Part shown: positions 26,930 through 36,588 of the stretch, piece after piece | Layout of the letters: each line of letters opens with the position of its first letter | Position numbering within the stretch: the stretch's first letter is position 1 | Assembly (NCBI GenBank): GCA_903847205.1 | Contig: CAINDA010000035.1 | Span: forward strand, 310,001 to 374,000 | DNA from: an uncultured Bacteroidota bacterium | GTDB taxonomy: Bacteria; Bacteroidota; Bacteroidia; 2-12-FULL-35-15 | Reading direction: 5' to 3' | Length of the DNA stretch: 64,000 bases | The notes under the pieces: model-generated | What the model saw: only the letters and a program-made list of their open reading frames with translations | Database searches by the model: none | Told to the model about the DNA's origin: nothing | Position numbers and translations under genes: made by a program

Positions 26930-27856
26930 TTATGAAATTAATGCAATATCAAATTGTACAAGGTCAATAAATTCCTGAATACGGTCGTCAAGCTGTTTTG
27001 GAGTTAATGCAACCAATTTTTCTGTGCCGAATTTTTCAACGCAGAATGAGGCCATTGCAGAACCAAAGATCACAGCGCGTTTCATGTTCTCAAATGAAAT
27101 ATCTTTTGTTTCAGTTAAATAGCCGATGAATCCGCCTGCAAAGCTGTCTCCAGCTCCTGTTGGGTCAAATACTTCTTCTAAAGGAAGTGCTGGAGCAAAA
27201 AACACTTGATCCTTATTAAACAATAAAGCACCATGCTCTCCTTTTTTAATAATTAAATATTTAGGCCCCATCGCTAATATTTTCTGTGCAGCTTTAACAA
27301 GCGAGTACTCACCTGAGAGCTGGCGGGCTTCGCCGTCATTAACAGTTAAAACATCAACCATAGAAATTGTTTTTTTCAAATCTTCCAAAGCAATATCCAT
27401 CCAAAAGTTCATTGTATCAAGCACAATCAGCTTCGGGCGGGTTTTCATTTGTTCTATAACCTGTCGCTGCACTTTAGGTACAAGGTTGCCTAACATTAAA
27501 AACTCGCAGTCCTGATAAGCTTCCGGCACAACCGGATTAAAATTTTCCAATACATTTAACTCAGTAGTAATTGTATCACGGGTATTCATATCAGTATGGT
27601 ACTTGCCCGACCAGAAAAAGGTTTTCTGTCCTTTTAATATCTGTAAGCCGTCTGTATTGATATAATGACGTTGCAGCATTTTAATGTTTTCCTGCGGAAA
27701 ATCTTCGCCGACCACGGAAACCAAATTGATGTTTTTTGAAAAATAAGACGCCGCAAGCGAGATATAAGTAGCGGCACCGCCCAGTATTTTATCGGTTTTT
27801 CCGAAAGGAGTTTCAATGGCATCAAAGGCCACTGTACCTATTACTAATAGACTCAT
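26930..27856 (-). CDS. PfkB-family sugar/nucleoside kinase
   Basis: This 308-residue protein has the ribokinase fold. The N-terminal Gly motif reads FGKTDKILGGAATYISLAAS (about 18-37) and the C-terminal signature is DPTGAGDSFAGGFIGYL (about 235-251), whose Asp is the catalytic base and whose GAGD forms the anion hole. The family phosphorylates ribose, fructose, adenosine and related compounds. The sequence does not reveal which. A single-gene unit with its own promoter (27881-27888) and terminator. Confidence 0.88.
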   Translation of the reverse strand: MSLLVIGTVAFDAIETPFGKTDKILGGAATYISLAASYFSKNINLVSVVGEDFPQENIKMLQRHYINTDGLQILKGQKTFFWSGKYHTDMNTRDTITTELNVLENFNPVVPEAYQDCEFLMLGNLVPKVQRQVIEQMKTRPKLIVLDTMNFWMDIALEDLKKTISMVDVLTVNDGEARQLSGEYSLVKAAQKILAMGPKYLIIKKGEHGALLFNKDQVFFAPALPLEEVFDPTGAGDSFAGGFIGYLTETKDISFENMKRAVIFGSAMASFCVEKFGTEKLVALTPKQLDDRIQEFIDLVQFDIALIS

Positions 27857-27880
27857 ATAATATATTTAAAATTATTTGCA

Positions 27881-27888
27881 CAAATATA
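27881..27888 (-). promoter_or_regulatory. Minus-7 box TATATTTG of the PfkB-family kinase
   Basis: TATATTTG on the minus strand lies 24 bases before the ATG at 27856 and fits the consensus exactly. Confidence 0.5.
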
Positions 27889-27941
27889 TTGCATATTTGC
27901 TAAGAACACACTAATATTGCACTCCTTTTTATGGGGAAAAT

Positions 27942-28018
27942 TCCTTCTTAGCTCAGTTGGTTAGAGCATCTGACTGTTAATCAGAGGGTCGCTGGTTCAA
28001 GTCCAGCAGAAGGAGCCA
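27942..28018 (+). tRNA. tRNA-Asn (anticodon GTT)
   Basis: The full cloverleaf is visible: acceptor TCCTTCT pairs with AGAAGGA (28008-28014), D arm GCTC/GAGC, anticodon stem TCTGA/TCAGA with loop CTGTTAA (anticodon GTT at 27976-27978), variable loop, and T arm GCTGG/CCAGC with TTCAAGT. CCA is encoded at 28016-28018. A GTT anticodon reads AAC/AAU, asparagine. Confidence 0.97.
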
Positions 28019-28026
28019 GTAAAAGC

Positions 28027-28061
28027 AAGGGTTTCAGACATAGCGTTTGAAACCCTTTTTT
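28027..28061 (+). terminator. Intrinsic terminator after tRNA-Asn
   Basis: AAGGGTTTCA (28027-28036) pairs with TGAAACCCTT (28048-28057), followed by TTTT. It starts 8 bases after the tRNA 3' end. Confidence 0.88.
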
Positions 28062-28110
28062 AATTTGCATACTATTTGCACAATAAAAATAAGATTGATT
28101 ACCAATCTTT

Positions 28111-29865
28111 CTATTCCTTCAAAAATTTCTTTGTGATTGCCACTTCGCCATCCTGAACTTTCAGAATATACAAGCCCTTCGCTAAATCAGCAATTGAAAT
28201 AACTTGCTGTGATATTAAATTTAATTTTGTCTGTATTAATTTTTCGCCGATTACATTATAAATCTCAACAACTGCATTTTTTGAAGCGGAAGTGTAATCA
28301 ATATATATGTTATCCTTTGCAGGATTTGGATGAATAAATAAATCAGAATTTGTTTTTTGTGGAACTGCTGAAACGCCTGTAGTATTGGTGCTGCATGAGC
28401 ATCCAGTAATACCGATATTAAATTTATGCCGTACACTGTCAATACGATTTTTCATAACTGCAACACTTGCTAAGTTTCCGCCAGATGCTGCACGTCCGTA
28501 AACATAAGCAAAATCAAAGCTTTGCACTGAATTTGGCCTAAGGGTAAATGGACCTGAAGCGCCAATCCCTCTTATATCACCGGGAGTAATGGCTGCTGAA
28601 GCCTCATCCCAAGATGCCTGCGGGTTCATGTTTGTTCCGTAACCTAACGGATCGGAAGCGCCGGGAAACATATAATTACAGTGAACAGAACCCATTGTTC
28701 CAGATCCGCCATAGGTAACGGGACTTCCATTCTTCCACGTTTCAGAAACATATTGATAATAATTATCGGCTGTCTGAGGATTTCCATTTAAAGAAGCCGC
28801 ATTATTGTAAAAAAGAAATTTACTCATACCTAAACGTTCGTTGTCAATAATACCATCTCCGTAATTGGTTCCATTAGGTGTTGAACTCAAAAGATCATCA
28901 ATGCCGTTTGCATCAGCCAATGGACCGCGTAAAAATACGACAGCCTGCGCGGGAGGATTTGCACCGTAAGCTTCAGTCTGCCCACTGCCATCAACTGCAG
29001 TTCCATTATAACCGTAATAAGCCGCACGGGACACATCACAGCCAACGTAATCATCGTTGTAATAACCAATATCAAAATCTGTCCAATTGCCGATAAAAAC
29101 CGAATCTAAGCGGGATGCTGTTTTATTAATAATTTTATAACTTGTGAAAACGGTATTATACAAAGCGCTGTCGTTAGGGCGGCTGTAGGCATAAACCATA
29201 CCTTGAATTTCCAATCCCAGGTGAGCTCCATTTGTTTCGGTATGCAATCCTCTTGCATCGTTATAAACAAAAAATATTGCCTGATCGCCTTTTATTAAAG
29301 GGACGTCGCCTGCTGCCGGGTCATAAACGCCGTCACTATTAGCATCTACAAAGGGAGCTAAAGGCTGACCATTCATATTAAAGGCTGGCCAGTTTAGGAT
29401 TGCCTCCATTGACACAGTATCCTCTGTACTACCCGAAAGTAATGGGTTTGAACCAATAGGAGCGGCTGCAGAAATCCAATTCGAATAAGTATCAATAGCA
29501 CATTTATTTATTTTCCATACTCTGTTCCATGCTGCATCATAAGCAGTGCCATAGGTTCCGGCTGTATCAATAGGGCCGGCGAAAAAATCGGTGCCTGTCT
29601 GCCGGTATGTCTGCCCTGCAATATGAAGCTGTCCGCCGGCATCATAGCCGCCAAACCATAAATTACTTCCATAAATAGTTCCTTTACCGCTTCCTTTGGG
29701 CACTTCGAACTGCGTGCCGGTAAAAGTAAAATCCGAAAATAAATCTCCCGCCGCATTTACCCGGGCTTTAATATTGTTGATGTTTAGATAATCGCCCGCT
29801 ATGGCTTGTGCATTTGCTGCAAACATGTTCGCAATACAAATAATACTAAGTAAGAGTTTTTTCAT
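28111..29865 (-). CDS. Secreted protein with T9SS type A sorting domain
   Basis: This 584-residue protein has a signal peptide (about 1-20). Its large body is rich in Gly, Asn, Tyr and aromatic residues and has no recognisable catalytic domain; it contains DANSDGVYDPAAGD and other Asp-rich loops that could bind calcium. The last 75 residues form the T9SS C-terminal domain: FIHPNPAKDNIYIDY, VEIYNVIGEKLIQTK, and a final KGLYILKVQDG followed by KKFLKE. The protein should cross the outer membrane by T9SS and be released or anchored on the cell surface. Its role is unknown. Confidence 0.85.
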   Translation of the reverse strand: MKKLLLSIICIANMFAANAQAIAGDYLNINNIKARVNAAGDLFSDFTFTGTQFEVPKGSGKGTIYGSNLWFGGYDAGGQLHIAGQTYRQTGTDFFAGPIDTAGTYGTAYDAAWNRVWKINKCAIDTYSNWISAAAPIGSNPLLSGSTEDTVSMEAILNWPAFNMNGQPLAPFVDANSDGVYDPAAGDVPLIKGDQAIFFVYNDARGLHTETNGAHLGLEIQGMVYAYSRPNDSALYNTVFTSYKIINKTASRLDSVFIGNWTDFDIGYYNDDYVGCDVSRAAYYGYNGTAVDGSGQTEAYGANPPAQAVVFLRGPLADANGIDDLLSSTPNGTNYGDGIIDNERLGMSKFLFYNNAASLNGNPQTADNYYQYVSETWKNGSPVTYGGSGTMGSVHCNYMFPGASDPLGYGTNMNPQASWDEASAAITPGDIRGIGASGPFTLRPNSVQSFDFAYVYGRAASGGNLASVAVMKNRIDSVRHKFNIGITGCSCSTNTTGVSAVPQKTNSDLFIHPNPAKDNIYIDYTSASKNAVVEIYNVIGEKLIQTKLNLISQQVISIADLAKGLYILKVQDGEVAITKKFLKE

Positions 29866-30281
29866 GGCCTCAAGTTTTAAATTTTATGCTAAGTACGTTC
29901 TATATTGCTCCTGATTTTTATCAAAACTATTAAGCGGTGTAAATGTTTTTTTAAACGGTATGTTTTAGGGGATTGCGGGTGATGATATAAATTTCTTTTG
30001 CTTGAAATGTTCCAATAGGGTGAGAATTACTTTAGTGGAAATGTCAGCGGAACAGCAGGCATACCTGTGAATAATGCAGCTTATTACAGAAATTCTGTAA
30101 CACTTTTGATTTCTTAGCTGCTTGCCTTCGCTGTGTTGTGAAAATTCATTCTTATAATATGACGTCTTAACGTATCATAGTATTTAAAGAATTGGAAGGG
30201 ACTTTGAACGGATAAAAAATTCTAACTCTTGAAAATTTGAATCTGGATTTTCTTTAATTTTTTTTGAATTGTATAACATAA
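29866..30281. other. 416-base intergenic region with a possible coding remnant
   Basis: Bases 30019-30117 (plus strand) read as about 33 protein-like codons (GENYFSGNVSGTAGIP, then NNAAYYRNSVTLLIS) to a TAG, with a stop immediately upstream and no start codon. This looks like the 3' end of a lost gene. The rest shows no promoter match that I trust. Confidence 0.35.
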
Positions 30282-31214
30282 ATGAAAATAATTAAAAGAC
30301 TTCTTCTTGGGTTTTTCTTACTTATTATAGTAATCATTTTAGGTTTCTTTTCGGTAAGTTATTATAACTATTCAACTGATAAGAATCCCTATAAAAACTT
30401 CATAATCCCGCGAATAAATATATTAGATATTGAAATAGCGAATTTGGCTGACAATAGAATTGACCTATTGCTAAAAATGGGTATTGACAGCCATTTACCT
30501 ATTGTTATTAAGGTTGATAGTATTCAATATGAAATAAAAATAAGCAATAAAGAAGTAGTAAAAAGCAGTTCAAAAAAATCAATTACAATTCATCCCGGGA
30601 ACGACAATCTGCTCTCATTACCATTAACTATTTTTGATGAATCTCTCACTGATATTCTGAAAAAGTCTGAAAAGCAGGGAGCCGACAGTGTTTGGTATGA
30701 GTTTAAAGCATCATTTTTTGTCAGCTCTCATTTTTTTAGAAAAAGCATGGATTTCGATGAAAAAAAATGGCTCCCATTAATTTATATACCAAAAGTTACT
30801 GTAGATAAAATCGAAATTGATTCGCTTCGTTTTTCTGGTGTTACATTACTGGTTCATTCTACTCTAATTAATAAAAATGTATTTCCTCTGGATGCAATTG
30901 ACATGCACGACCGTTTTGAAATTGGCGGAAACCCATGGGTTGATGCAAGAGTGCCGGGTCTGATGAAAATTCCGCCGCATAGTAAAACAGAAAGTGTGAT
31001 TCCGTTCAGGATTTCTTTCAAGGAAATGGCGCATACCTTACCTGAACTAATAAAAAAGGGCAAAAATCTTGATTACAAACTGGAAGTAAATTTTAAAATA
31101 AACTCAAAAGACAATACCACTAATCACAGTAAAGTAAAGCTGGGGAGTAAAGGAAGTATAAAGGAGTTAATTAGATATTATAAAACACTGAAAGGCAGCA
31201 GTAAAAAAAAGTAA
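30282..31214 (+). CDS. Membrane-anchored LEA type 2-like protein
   Basis: This 310-residue protein has an N-terminal membrane anchor (about 5-28) and a periplasmic part with two similar beta-rich modules (about 40-150 and 175-290). The modules resemble the late embryogenesis abundant type 2 (WHy) fold: INILDIEIANLADNRIDLLL and VDSIQYEIKISNKEVVKS in the first, VDKIEIDSLRFSGVTLLVHS in the second. LEA_2 domains bind lipids or stabilise envelopes under stress in other organisms. The family call is by pattern and is moderate. It appears to be transcribed alone. Confidence 0.55.
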   Translation: MKIIKRLLLGFFLLIIVIILGFFSVSYYNYSTDKNPYKNFIIPRINILDIEIANLADNRIDLLLKMGIDSHLPIVIKVDSIQYEIKISNKEVVKSSSKKSITIHPGNDNLLSLPLTIFDESLTDILKKSEKQGADSVWYEFKASFFVSSHFFRKSMDFDEKKWLPLIYIPKVTVDKIEIDSLRFSGVTLLVHSTLINKNVFPLDAIDMHDRFEIGGNPWVDARVPGLMKIPPHSKTESVIPFRISFKEMAHTLPELIKKGKNLDYKLEVNFKINSKDNTTNHSKVKLGSKGSIKELIRYYKTLKGSSKKK

Positions 31215-31347
31215 TATAAAATGAAGGTAATAGGAACTTAGGCTGCAGGTTCAAGTACAGTAAAAGGAGCGGTTAGGATAAGGGTTGCAAGTCAGTTTGA
31301 TTTGTTACCCTTTTTTACTTTACAAACTTTATAAATTCAAACCCTTC

Positions 31348-32166
31348 TTACCCAATCAGCACAACCTGCCTTTCGCTCCAGCTTCCTGCCAGTTCGGGAT
31401 GTTTGCTGTTATACCAGCGGCTCCATACATACAAATAGCAGCCGGTATTAGCAGCGCCCAAATGAAAGAGGTGAGATGCTCCGCTGTGATATTCCTGTTT
31501 GGTGCTGTCGTCGGGATGCTGAGGGGGCGCTGCAGGAACGGGAACCAGAACAGGGTTAGCCGGATTTGTGATGCGGGCAGCATCATTCAATTTCAGAGCG
31601 GCAGTAATGGCAGCGGCCTGGTCTTCGGGTTTTTTATCTAAAATAAGGTAGGCATACTGTACACCATCGGCGCCGGCAGTAACAGAAGCCCGTTTGGCAT
31701 CATGTGCATTGCGCGAAGCAGCTTTCATATCTCCGCCTTTGGCGCTGTTAAAGGTTGTAAAACACTGGTCAGCAATAGGAGTGTGAACCTTCGAAGGTTT
31801 TTTGCGGTTCTTTTTAAGTATTAAATTAAAAGTTTTTTCTTCGCGTGTGCCAGCGTTGGGGCTGGCTGCAATAACATCTAAAAGCGGGTTTGCAAAGGTT
31901 TTAAAATCGGCAATAAAATTTTTTACATTCTTTTTTACCACACTGGTACTTGCAGCAGGGCTGTTGTATAAAGCAAACAATCCTGTATTGGGTGTTGCCC
32001 AAAACTGGCGTTTATTATGCCAGTCGCTGGCATTAACACTGGTTAATCCCAATAATTGCCAATAGGGCAGATTACTCACTGGTTCTGTTTCCTGCAGATG
32101 GTCATCGCAAGAGGTAATATAGGGATCAAATACTTTGGGACTGCCGGGAATTCTTCCTGTTGACAT
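31348..32166 (-). CDS. Conserved-looking protein of unknown function
   Basis: This 272-residue protein has no signal peptide or membrane segment, so it appears cytoplasmic. The N-terminal half (about 1-110) is helical with Trp-rich stretches (YWQLLGLTSVNASDWHNKRQ, FIADFKTFANPLLDVIAASP). The C-terminal half is rich in Ala, Pro and Asp and ends in a beta-type segment (YLYVWSRWYNSKHPELAGSW). I recall similar Bacteroidota proteins with the same WQLLGLT and KHPELAG landmarks but no function. It diverges from the HTH gene across the 21-bp array (32283-32492). Confidence 0.65.
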   Translation of the reverse strand: MSTGRIPGSPKVFDPYITSCDDHLQETEPVSNLPYWQLLGLTSVNASDWHNKRQFWATPNTGLFALYNSPAASTSVVKKNVKNFIADFKTFANPLLDVIAASPNAGTREEKTFNLILKKNRKKPSKVHTPIADQCFTTFNSAKGGDMKAASRNAHDAKRASVTAGADGVQYAYLILDKKPEDQAAAITAALKLNDAARITNPANPVLVPVPAAPPQHPDDSTKQEYHSGASHLFHLGAANTGCYLYVWSRWYNSKHPELAGSWSERQVVLIG

Positions 32167-32282
32167 GGTGTAAAAGTTTAAGGTTTAATTTATTTTATTA
32201 GCTGTAGATTTTTATTTTTTAAAGATTTCTTTAGGGCCTATTTCTTAAAAAAAACATACTGTTAATTCGAAGTTTCGTTTTG

Positions 32283-32492
32283 TTTCTTTGAAGAGCTATT
32301 TTATTGCTTAAAAGAATTGTTCTGTTTCATTAAAGAGTTATTTTAATGCTTAAAAGAATTATACTGTTTCTTTAAAGGATTCTTTTATTTCTTTAAAGAG
32401 TTATTCTATTTCTTTAAAAGATTCTTCTGTTTCTTTAAAGAGCTATTCTGTTTCTTCAAAGAATTCTTCTGTTGCTTTAAAGAGTTATTTTC
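32283..32492. repeat. 10-unit, 21-bp tandem repeat array
   Basis: Ten consecutive 21-base units without indels, consensus TTTCTTTAAAGAGTTATTCTG. Units vary at a few positions (TTTC or TTGC/ATGC head, TTAAAGAG or TTAAAAGA centre, TATTCTG or TTCTTCTG end), and several contain the short dyad TCTTTAAAGA. It is more degenerate than the arrays at 2921 and 61888. It lies between divergent genes, 117 bases upstream of the minus-strand gene and 129 bases upstream of the HTH gene. Confidence 0.93.
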
Positions 32493-32620
32493 CTGCGCCC
32501 TTCCGTTTTTTCGTTTTATAAACAGAGCACGAATGTAATTTTCTGTTCTGTACGGAATTCCCTAAAAATGATTCTGAAACATAAAAAAGAAGAAAGAAAT
32601 TAGAATTTTACGGCTAAAAA

Positions 32621-32911
32621 ATGGAAGAAATAAAATTAGAGCATTATGAGCTTTACATATTGCTGCTTTGGGGCAATGGGCTCTGCCAGGAGCAGATAGC
32701 GAAGAAAATATTCCGCAGTCCTAAATTTGTGGAAAATGTTTTTAACAGCATAAAACGGAAATTAGATACTAAAAACAGCCAGCATTCATTGATGGAAGCA
32801 TGGAAGCGCGGCATCATCACCCATCAGAACTGCGCAGCGCCAACCGATGAACACCTAAAACATTGTATGATGCTTCCGGAAGAAAAACCTGAAACGGGAA
32901 GAAATAAATAG
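32621..32911 (+). CDS. Small LuxR/sigma-4-type helix-turn-helix protein
   Basis: This 96-residue protein consists mainly of a four-helix DNA-binding domain of the GerE/LuxR type: an opening helix YELYILLLWGNGLCQEQIAK, the recognition helix RSPKFVENVFNSIKRKLDTK and a closing helix LMEAWKRGII. It lacks receiver or ligand domains, so it is a stand-alone regulator or the partner of another protein. It is followed 110 bases later by a large TPR protein on the same strand. The 21-bp array sits just upstream and could hold its regulatory sites, which is inference from position. Confidence 0.7.
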   Translation: MEEIKLEHYELYILLLWGNGLCQEQIAKKIFRSPKFVENVFNSIKRKLDTKNSQHSLMEAWKRGIITHQNCAAPTDEHLKHCMMLPEEKPETGRNK

Positions 32912-33021
32912 AATGTTTTAAGCAGGTTAAGAGATAATAAATTTGTTCAATTTTCGTTATTCAATAATTCTTGATTAATTTTCTGGCACATTTTTTATTA
33001 TAATAAAAAAAACAAAGCATT

Positions 33022-35139
33022 ATGATACAGAAAATCCCTTCGGACATTGAACTTTTCAATGACTATATCAGCAAAACTGACGACTGCCAATATACCTCAA
33101 TGGAAGAAACGGTTTATCCTCTGAATGCAGAAGGCAGGCCTGATTATTCAAGTGCCGATAAAAAAATTGTAACCCAGCCCGCCTGGAAACAATGGAAATT
33201 GCCGGAAGAACAAAGCCGCCAATGGTCATTATTCCGTAAACGAAACGATGAATTATACAGCACATACTGCAGCGCTGCGGGCGAAGAAAAAAAACGCCTG
33301 GAGGAATTGCTGACTAAAAACATTGCCGACTGCATTGCTTATGCTATAGAGCATCGCATACAGGATTTTCTGGCAGCCAGCGGCTATATAACCCTTATCC
33401 AGCTCGAAATATTCAATCTCAAACAGGATATTCTGGAATTCAAAACCCCTTTACGCACCATCACTCTGAAATACGAAAAGCAAATTCCTTTAAGTGATTT
33501 TGAAAAAGAGTTCTTAGATAAATATGTTTTAATGCATAATGAGGTTCCTTTGCGTACGCTGGATCTCTGCCATAAAATAAAAGAACAGCGTGATTTAATT
33601 CCGGGACTTTGGGCAAAAATCCCTATTACCAAAGAAAAAGCCGATAAAGCAACCAACTCTATCTATCTGCCTCCTCCCGAAATGAAAGGAGATTGGAGTG
33701 CAGGGGTGCAGTTTACCATGCCCACACTGGAAGAGTCGCAGCAGCATGTAAATGATTTTAATCAATACATGGGTGAGTTCAGCGAAGAGGTAAATAAACT
33801 GTGTGATAATTCCAATATGCTTTACGCACAAGTGTATGAAGAAGAAGAATATATTGATACTGAAGATGGTGAAGAAGAAGAACAGCCCCAGACTTTATTT
33901 GCTGAAGTAGAAGAAATGGTGGATTTAATGCTTCAGGATTGGGATAAATACTCAATGGATGCCTCTGTTCTTTATCAGGATTTTGATAATTTTAAGGGAG
34001 CATGGAATCCCGAAAATAAAAAAATACTGGCAGCATGGGATGACTTTTGCAAAGAAGATAATGTGTTTATGGATGTTTACAATGAGTTTGTGGGTTTACT
34101 TAACGAAAAATTTAATCCGGCTGAACAAAATACTGAAGCAGCACCCGGCATCTCCCCTATTTCCGATGAAACCGATGATCTCCGCACAGAAACCATCAAG
34201 CGCTATGAGTCAGGCACAAGCCCTTATTTTGATATAGACGACTGGCACATCATCCTTGATAATTTCGAACAAAAATATGATGTGAAAAATAAAGCAATTG
34301 CCTTAGAAAAAGCATTTGCCCAGCATCCGCAGAATTCTACGCTTCTGCTGCGCAAAGCTCAGGAAGAAGCTGGTAAGCATGAATATCAAAAAGCCCTTGC
34401 ATTTGTGAAACAGGCAGAAGCACAGGGGCCCCTGCTTCATCCCAATTTCTATAATATTAAAGCCAGTATCTATTGCCAGATGCATGCCCCTGAGCAGGCT
34501 GTTCCTTTATACAACAAACTCATAAACTCAAAAGGCGAAGGGCTGGAATGGTATCAAAAAAATGCACGTTTACGCCTGATAGATATTTATAACGAGCAGA
34601 AAAAATATCCCGAATGTATCAGGCTCAGCAAAGAACTTCTCGAAAAAAATCCTGATGAGGAAGATATTACAGCTAAGCTATGCTTTTTCTACCGTAGCAG
34701 CGGCATGTTAAAAGAAGCCGAAGAAACAGCAAAACTATTTTTGCAAAAATTCCCCAAAAGCAGTGTATGTATGGAGCAGCTCGGACATCTTTATATTGAA
34801 ACCGGAGAATATGAAAAAGCTGCAGAGCAGTTCGAAAATTCTTATGCTGTAAACAAAAATGAAAACTACGGGAATTTATGTCATAAAGGTAAAGCACTCC
34901 AACATCTGAAGCGTTTCAAAGAAGCAGCAGTTTGTTTTGAAACCTGCATATTTTACTACCATCTCGATAAAAATTATCACCTCGGGGCTGCGCAGTGTTA
35001 TACAGAACTGAAAATGCCTTATGCGGCCATTTATCATTACCGCAAAGTGCTTGCCCTCGATCCCGAATGTACTGAAGCACTGCAGCAATTGCAGGCATTA
35101 AATACACCTGCTTCAGGGCAGTCTAATATCCGCAATTGA
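33022..35139 (+). CDS. Large cytoplasmic TPR protein
   Basis: This 705-residue protein has no signal peptide or membrane helix. Residues 1-340 are helical and highly charged, with an acidic run at about 272-290 (EEEEYIDTEDGEEEEQPQTL) and no known domain. Residues about 400-700 hold tetratricopeptide repeats (for example KAIALEKAFAQHPQNSTLLL, QLGHLYIETGEYEKAAEQF, AAIYHYRKVLALDPECTEAL). TPRs mediate protein-protein contact. The acidic N-terminal half suggests binding of a basic partner. It lies behind the small HTH gene and may be cotranscribed with it. Confidence 0.8.
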   Translation: MIQKIPSDIELFNDYISKTDDCQYTSMEETVYPLNAEGRPDYSSADKKIVTQPAWKQWKLPEEQSRQWSLFRKRNDELYSTYCSAAGEEKKRLEELLTKNIADCIAYAIEHRIQDFLAASGYITLIQLEIFNLKQDILEFKTPLRTITLKYEKQIPLSDFEKEFLDKYVLMHNEVPLRTLDLCHKIKEQRDLIPGLWAKIPITKEKADKATNSIYLPPPEMKGDWSAGVQFTMPTLEESQQHVNDFNQYMGEFSEEVNKLCDNSNMLYAQVYEEEEYIDTEDGEEEEQPQTLFAEVEEMVDLMLQDWDKYSMDASVLYQDFDNFKGAWNPENKKILAAWDDFCKEDNVFMDVYNEFVGLLNEKFNPAEQNTEAAPGISPISDETDDLRTETIKRYESGTSPYFDIDDWHIILDNFEQKYDVKNKAIALEKAFAQHPQNSTLLLRKAQEEAGKHEYQKALAFVKQAEAQGPLLHPNFYNIKASIYCQMHAPEQAVPLYNKLINSKGEGLEWYQKNARLRLIDIYNEQKKYPECIRLSKELLEKNPDEEDITAKLCFFYRSSGMLKEAEETAKLFLQKFPKSSVCMEQLGHLYIETGEYEKAAEQFENSYAVNKNENYGNLCHKGKALQHLKRFKEAAVCFETCIFYYHLDKNYHLGAAQCYTELKMPYAAIYHYRKVLALDPECTEALQQLQALNTPASGQSNIRN

Positions 35140-35146
35140 AAACAAA

Positions 35147-35181
35147 AAAAGCTTGATTCAATTTTTTTGAATCAAGCTTTT
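35147..35181. terminator. Bidirectional terminator between the TPR gene and icd
   Basis: AAAAGCTTGATTCAA (35147-35161) pairs perfectly with TTGAATCAAGCTTTT (35167-35181) around a 5-nt T loop. A/T tracts on both sides let it end both convergent genes. Confidence 0.88.
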
Positions 35182-35203
35182 GCAATACAATCGAATAATA
35201 AAA

Positions 35204-36448
35204 TTAAGCTATTACAGCCTTAGCAAGTTTTGCCTGAAGATTTGTATCTAAAGCTGATAAAAAATCTTCAGTGTTTAAATAATGTTCCCCAAGAGTTACT
35301 TTATTTCCATGAACGCAAACCGCTAAATCCTTAGTCATTTTGCCCGATTCAACAGTTTCAACACAAACCTGCTCTAATGCGTGGCAGAAATTAATTAATT
35401 GCTGGTTGTTATCTAATTTGCCTCGGAATTCTAATCCGCGTGTCCATGCAAAAATAGAAGCAATCGGATTTGTTGAAGTAGGCTTGCCTGCTTGATGATC
35501 GCGGTAGTGACGGGTAACGGTACCATGGGCTGCCTCAGCTTCCATTGTTTTTCCGTCAGGTGTAACTAATACAGATGTCATTAAGCCTAAAGAACCAAAA
35601 CCTTGAGCAACAGTATCTGACTGCACATCGCCGTCATAGTTTTTACAAGCCCAAACAAAATTTCCATTCCATTTTAATGCAGATGCAACCATATCATCAA
35701 TCAAACGATGTTCGTAGGTAATACCTGCTGCAACGTATTTTGCTTTATAGTCTGCCTGATAAATTTCTTCGAAAATATCTTTAAAACGTCCGTCGTATTT
35801 TTTTAAGATCGTATTTTTTGTAGATAAATATAAAGGCCATTTTTTTGTTAAAGCAGTATTAAAACATGCATGAGCAAAGCCTTTTATAGATTCGTCTGTG
35901 TTGTACATTGCCATTGCAACACCATCGCCTTTAAAATTAAATACTTCGTAAGACTGCGGTGCACTGCCGTCTTCAGGAGTAAAGCTGATTGTTAATTTAC
36001 CTTTTCCTTTTGTCACAAAATCTGTTGCTTTGTATTGATCGCCGAATGCGTGACGGCCAATGCAGATTGGCGCTGTCCAGTTTGGAACAAGGCGGGGTAC
36101 GTTTTTACATACAATCGGTTCGCGGAACACAGTACCGTCCAAAATATTACGGATAGTGCCGTTCGGCGATTTCCACATTTGTTTTAATTTAAACTCTTTA
36201 ACGCGTTCTTCATCAGGAGTAATAGTAGCGCATTTAATTCCAACATTATATTTTTTAATTGCTTCTGCCGAATCAATAGTTACCTGATCATTTGTAGCAT
36301 CGCGGTTTTCTACGCCCAAATCATAATATTTGATATCCAAATCGAGATAAGGAAGAATCAATTTGTCTTTAATAAATTTCCAGATGATACGGGTCATTTC
36401 ATCGCCGTCTAATTCAACCACAGGGTTGGCTACTTTAATTTTGCTCAT
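35204..36448 (-). CDS. icd: NADP-dependent isocitrate dehydrogenase
   Basis: This 414-residue enzyme belongs to the homodimeric type also found in eukaryotes (IDH1-like), not the E. coli Icd type: the start [19 protein letters not shown], the substrate segment [20 protein letters not shown], and the metal/NADP regions ([40 protein letters not shown]) are all diagnostic. It decarboxylates isocitrate to 2-oxoglutarate in the TCA cycle, making NADPH. A single-gene unit with a minus-7 box at 36508-36515 and a shared terminator. Confidence 0.96.
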   Translation of the reverse strand: MSKIKVANPVVELDGDEMTRIIWKFIKDKLILPYLDLDIKYYDLGVENRDATNDQVTIDSAEAIKKYNVGIKCATITPDEERVKEFKLKQMWKSPNGTIRNILDGTVFREPIVCKNVPRLVPNWTAPICIGRHAFGDQYKATDFVTKGKGKLTISFTPEDGSAPQSYEVFNFKGDGVAMAMYNTDESIKGFAHACFNTALTKKWPLYLSTKNTILKKYDGRFKDIFEEIYQADYKAKYVAAGITYEHRLIDDMVASALKWNGNFVWACKNYDGDVQSDTVAQGFGSLGLMTSVLVTPDGKTMEAEAAHGTVTRHYRDHQAGKPTSTNPIASIFAWTRGLEFRGKLDNNQQLINFCHALEQVCVETVESGKMTKDLAVCVHGNKVTLGEHYLNTEDFLSALDTNLQAKLAKAVIA

Positions 36449-36507
36449 AGTTTTAATTTTTAAATTGGTGTTCAGAATTCAATTTTGTTATTTTTTTATG
36501 CGGAATG

Positions 36508-36515
36508 CAAATATA
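36508..36515 (-). promoter_or_regulatory. Minus-7 box TATATTTG of icd
   Basis: TATATTTG on the minus strand lies 59 bases before the icd ATG at 36448 and matches the consensus exactly. Confidence 0.5.
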
Positions 36516-36588
36516 AGAATTTGCGGGAAAGGAAAGGAGCCAAAACTGTAAGTAATGGCTCCTTGTTTATAAATTTTTATTTCTTAGA

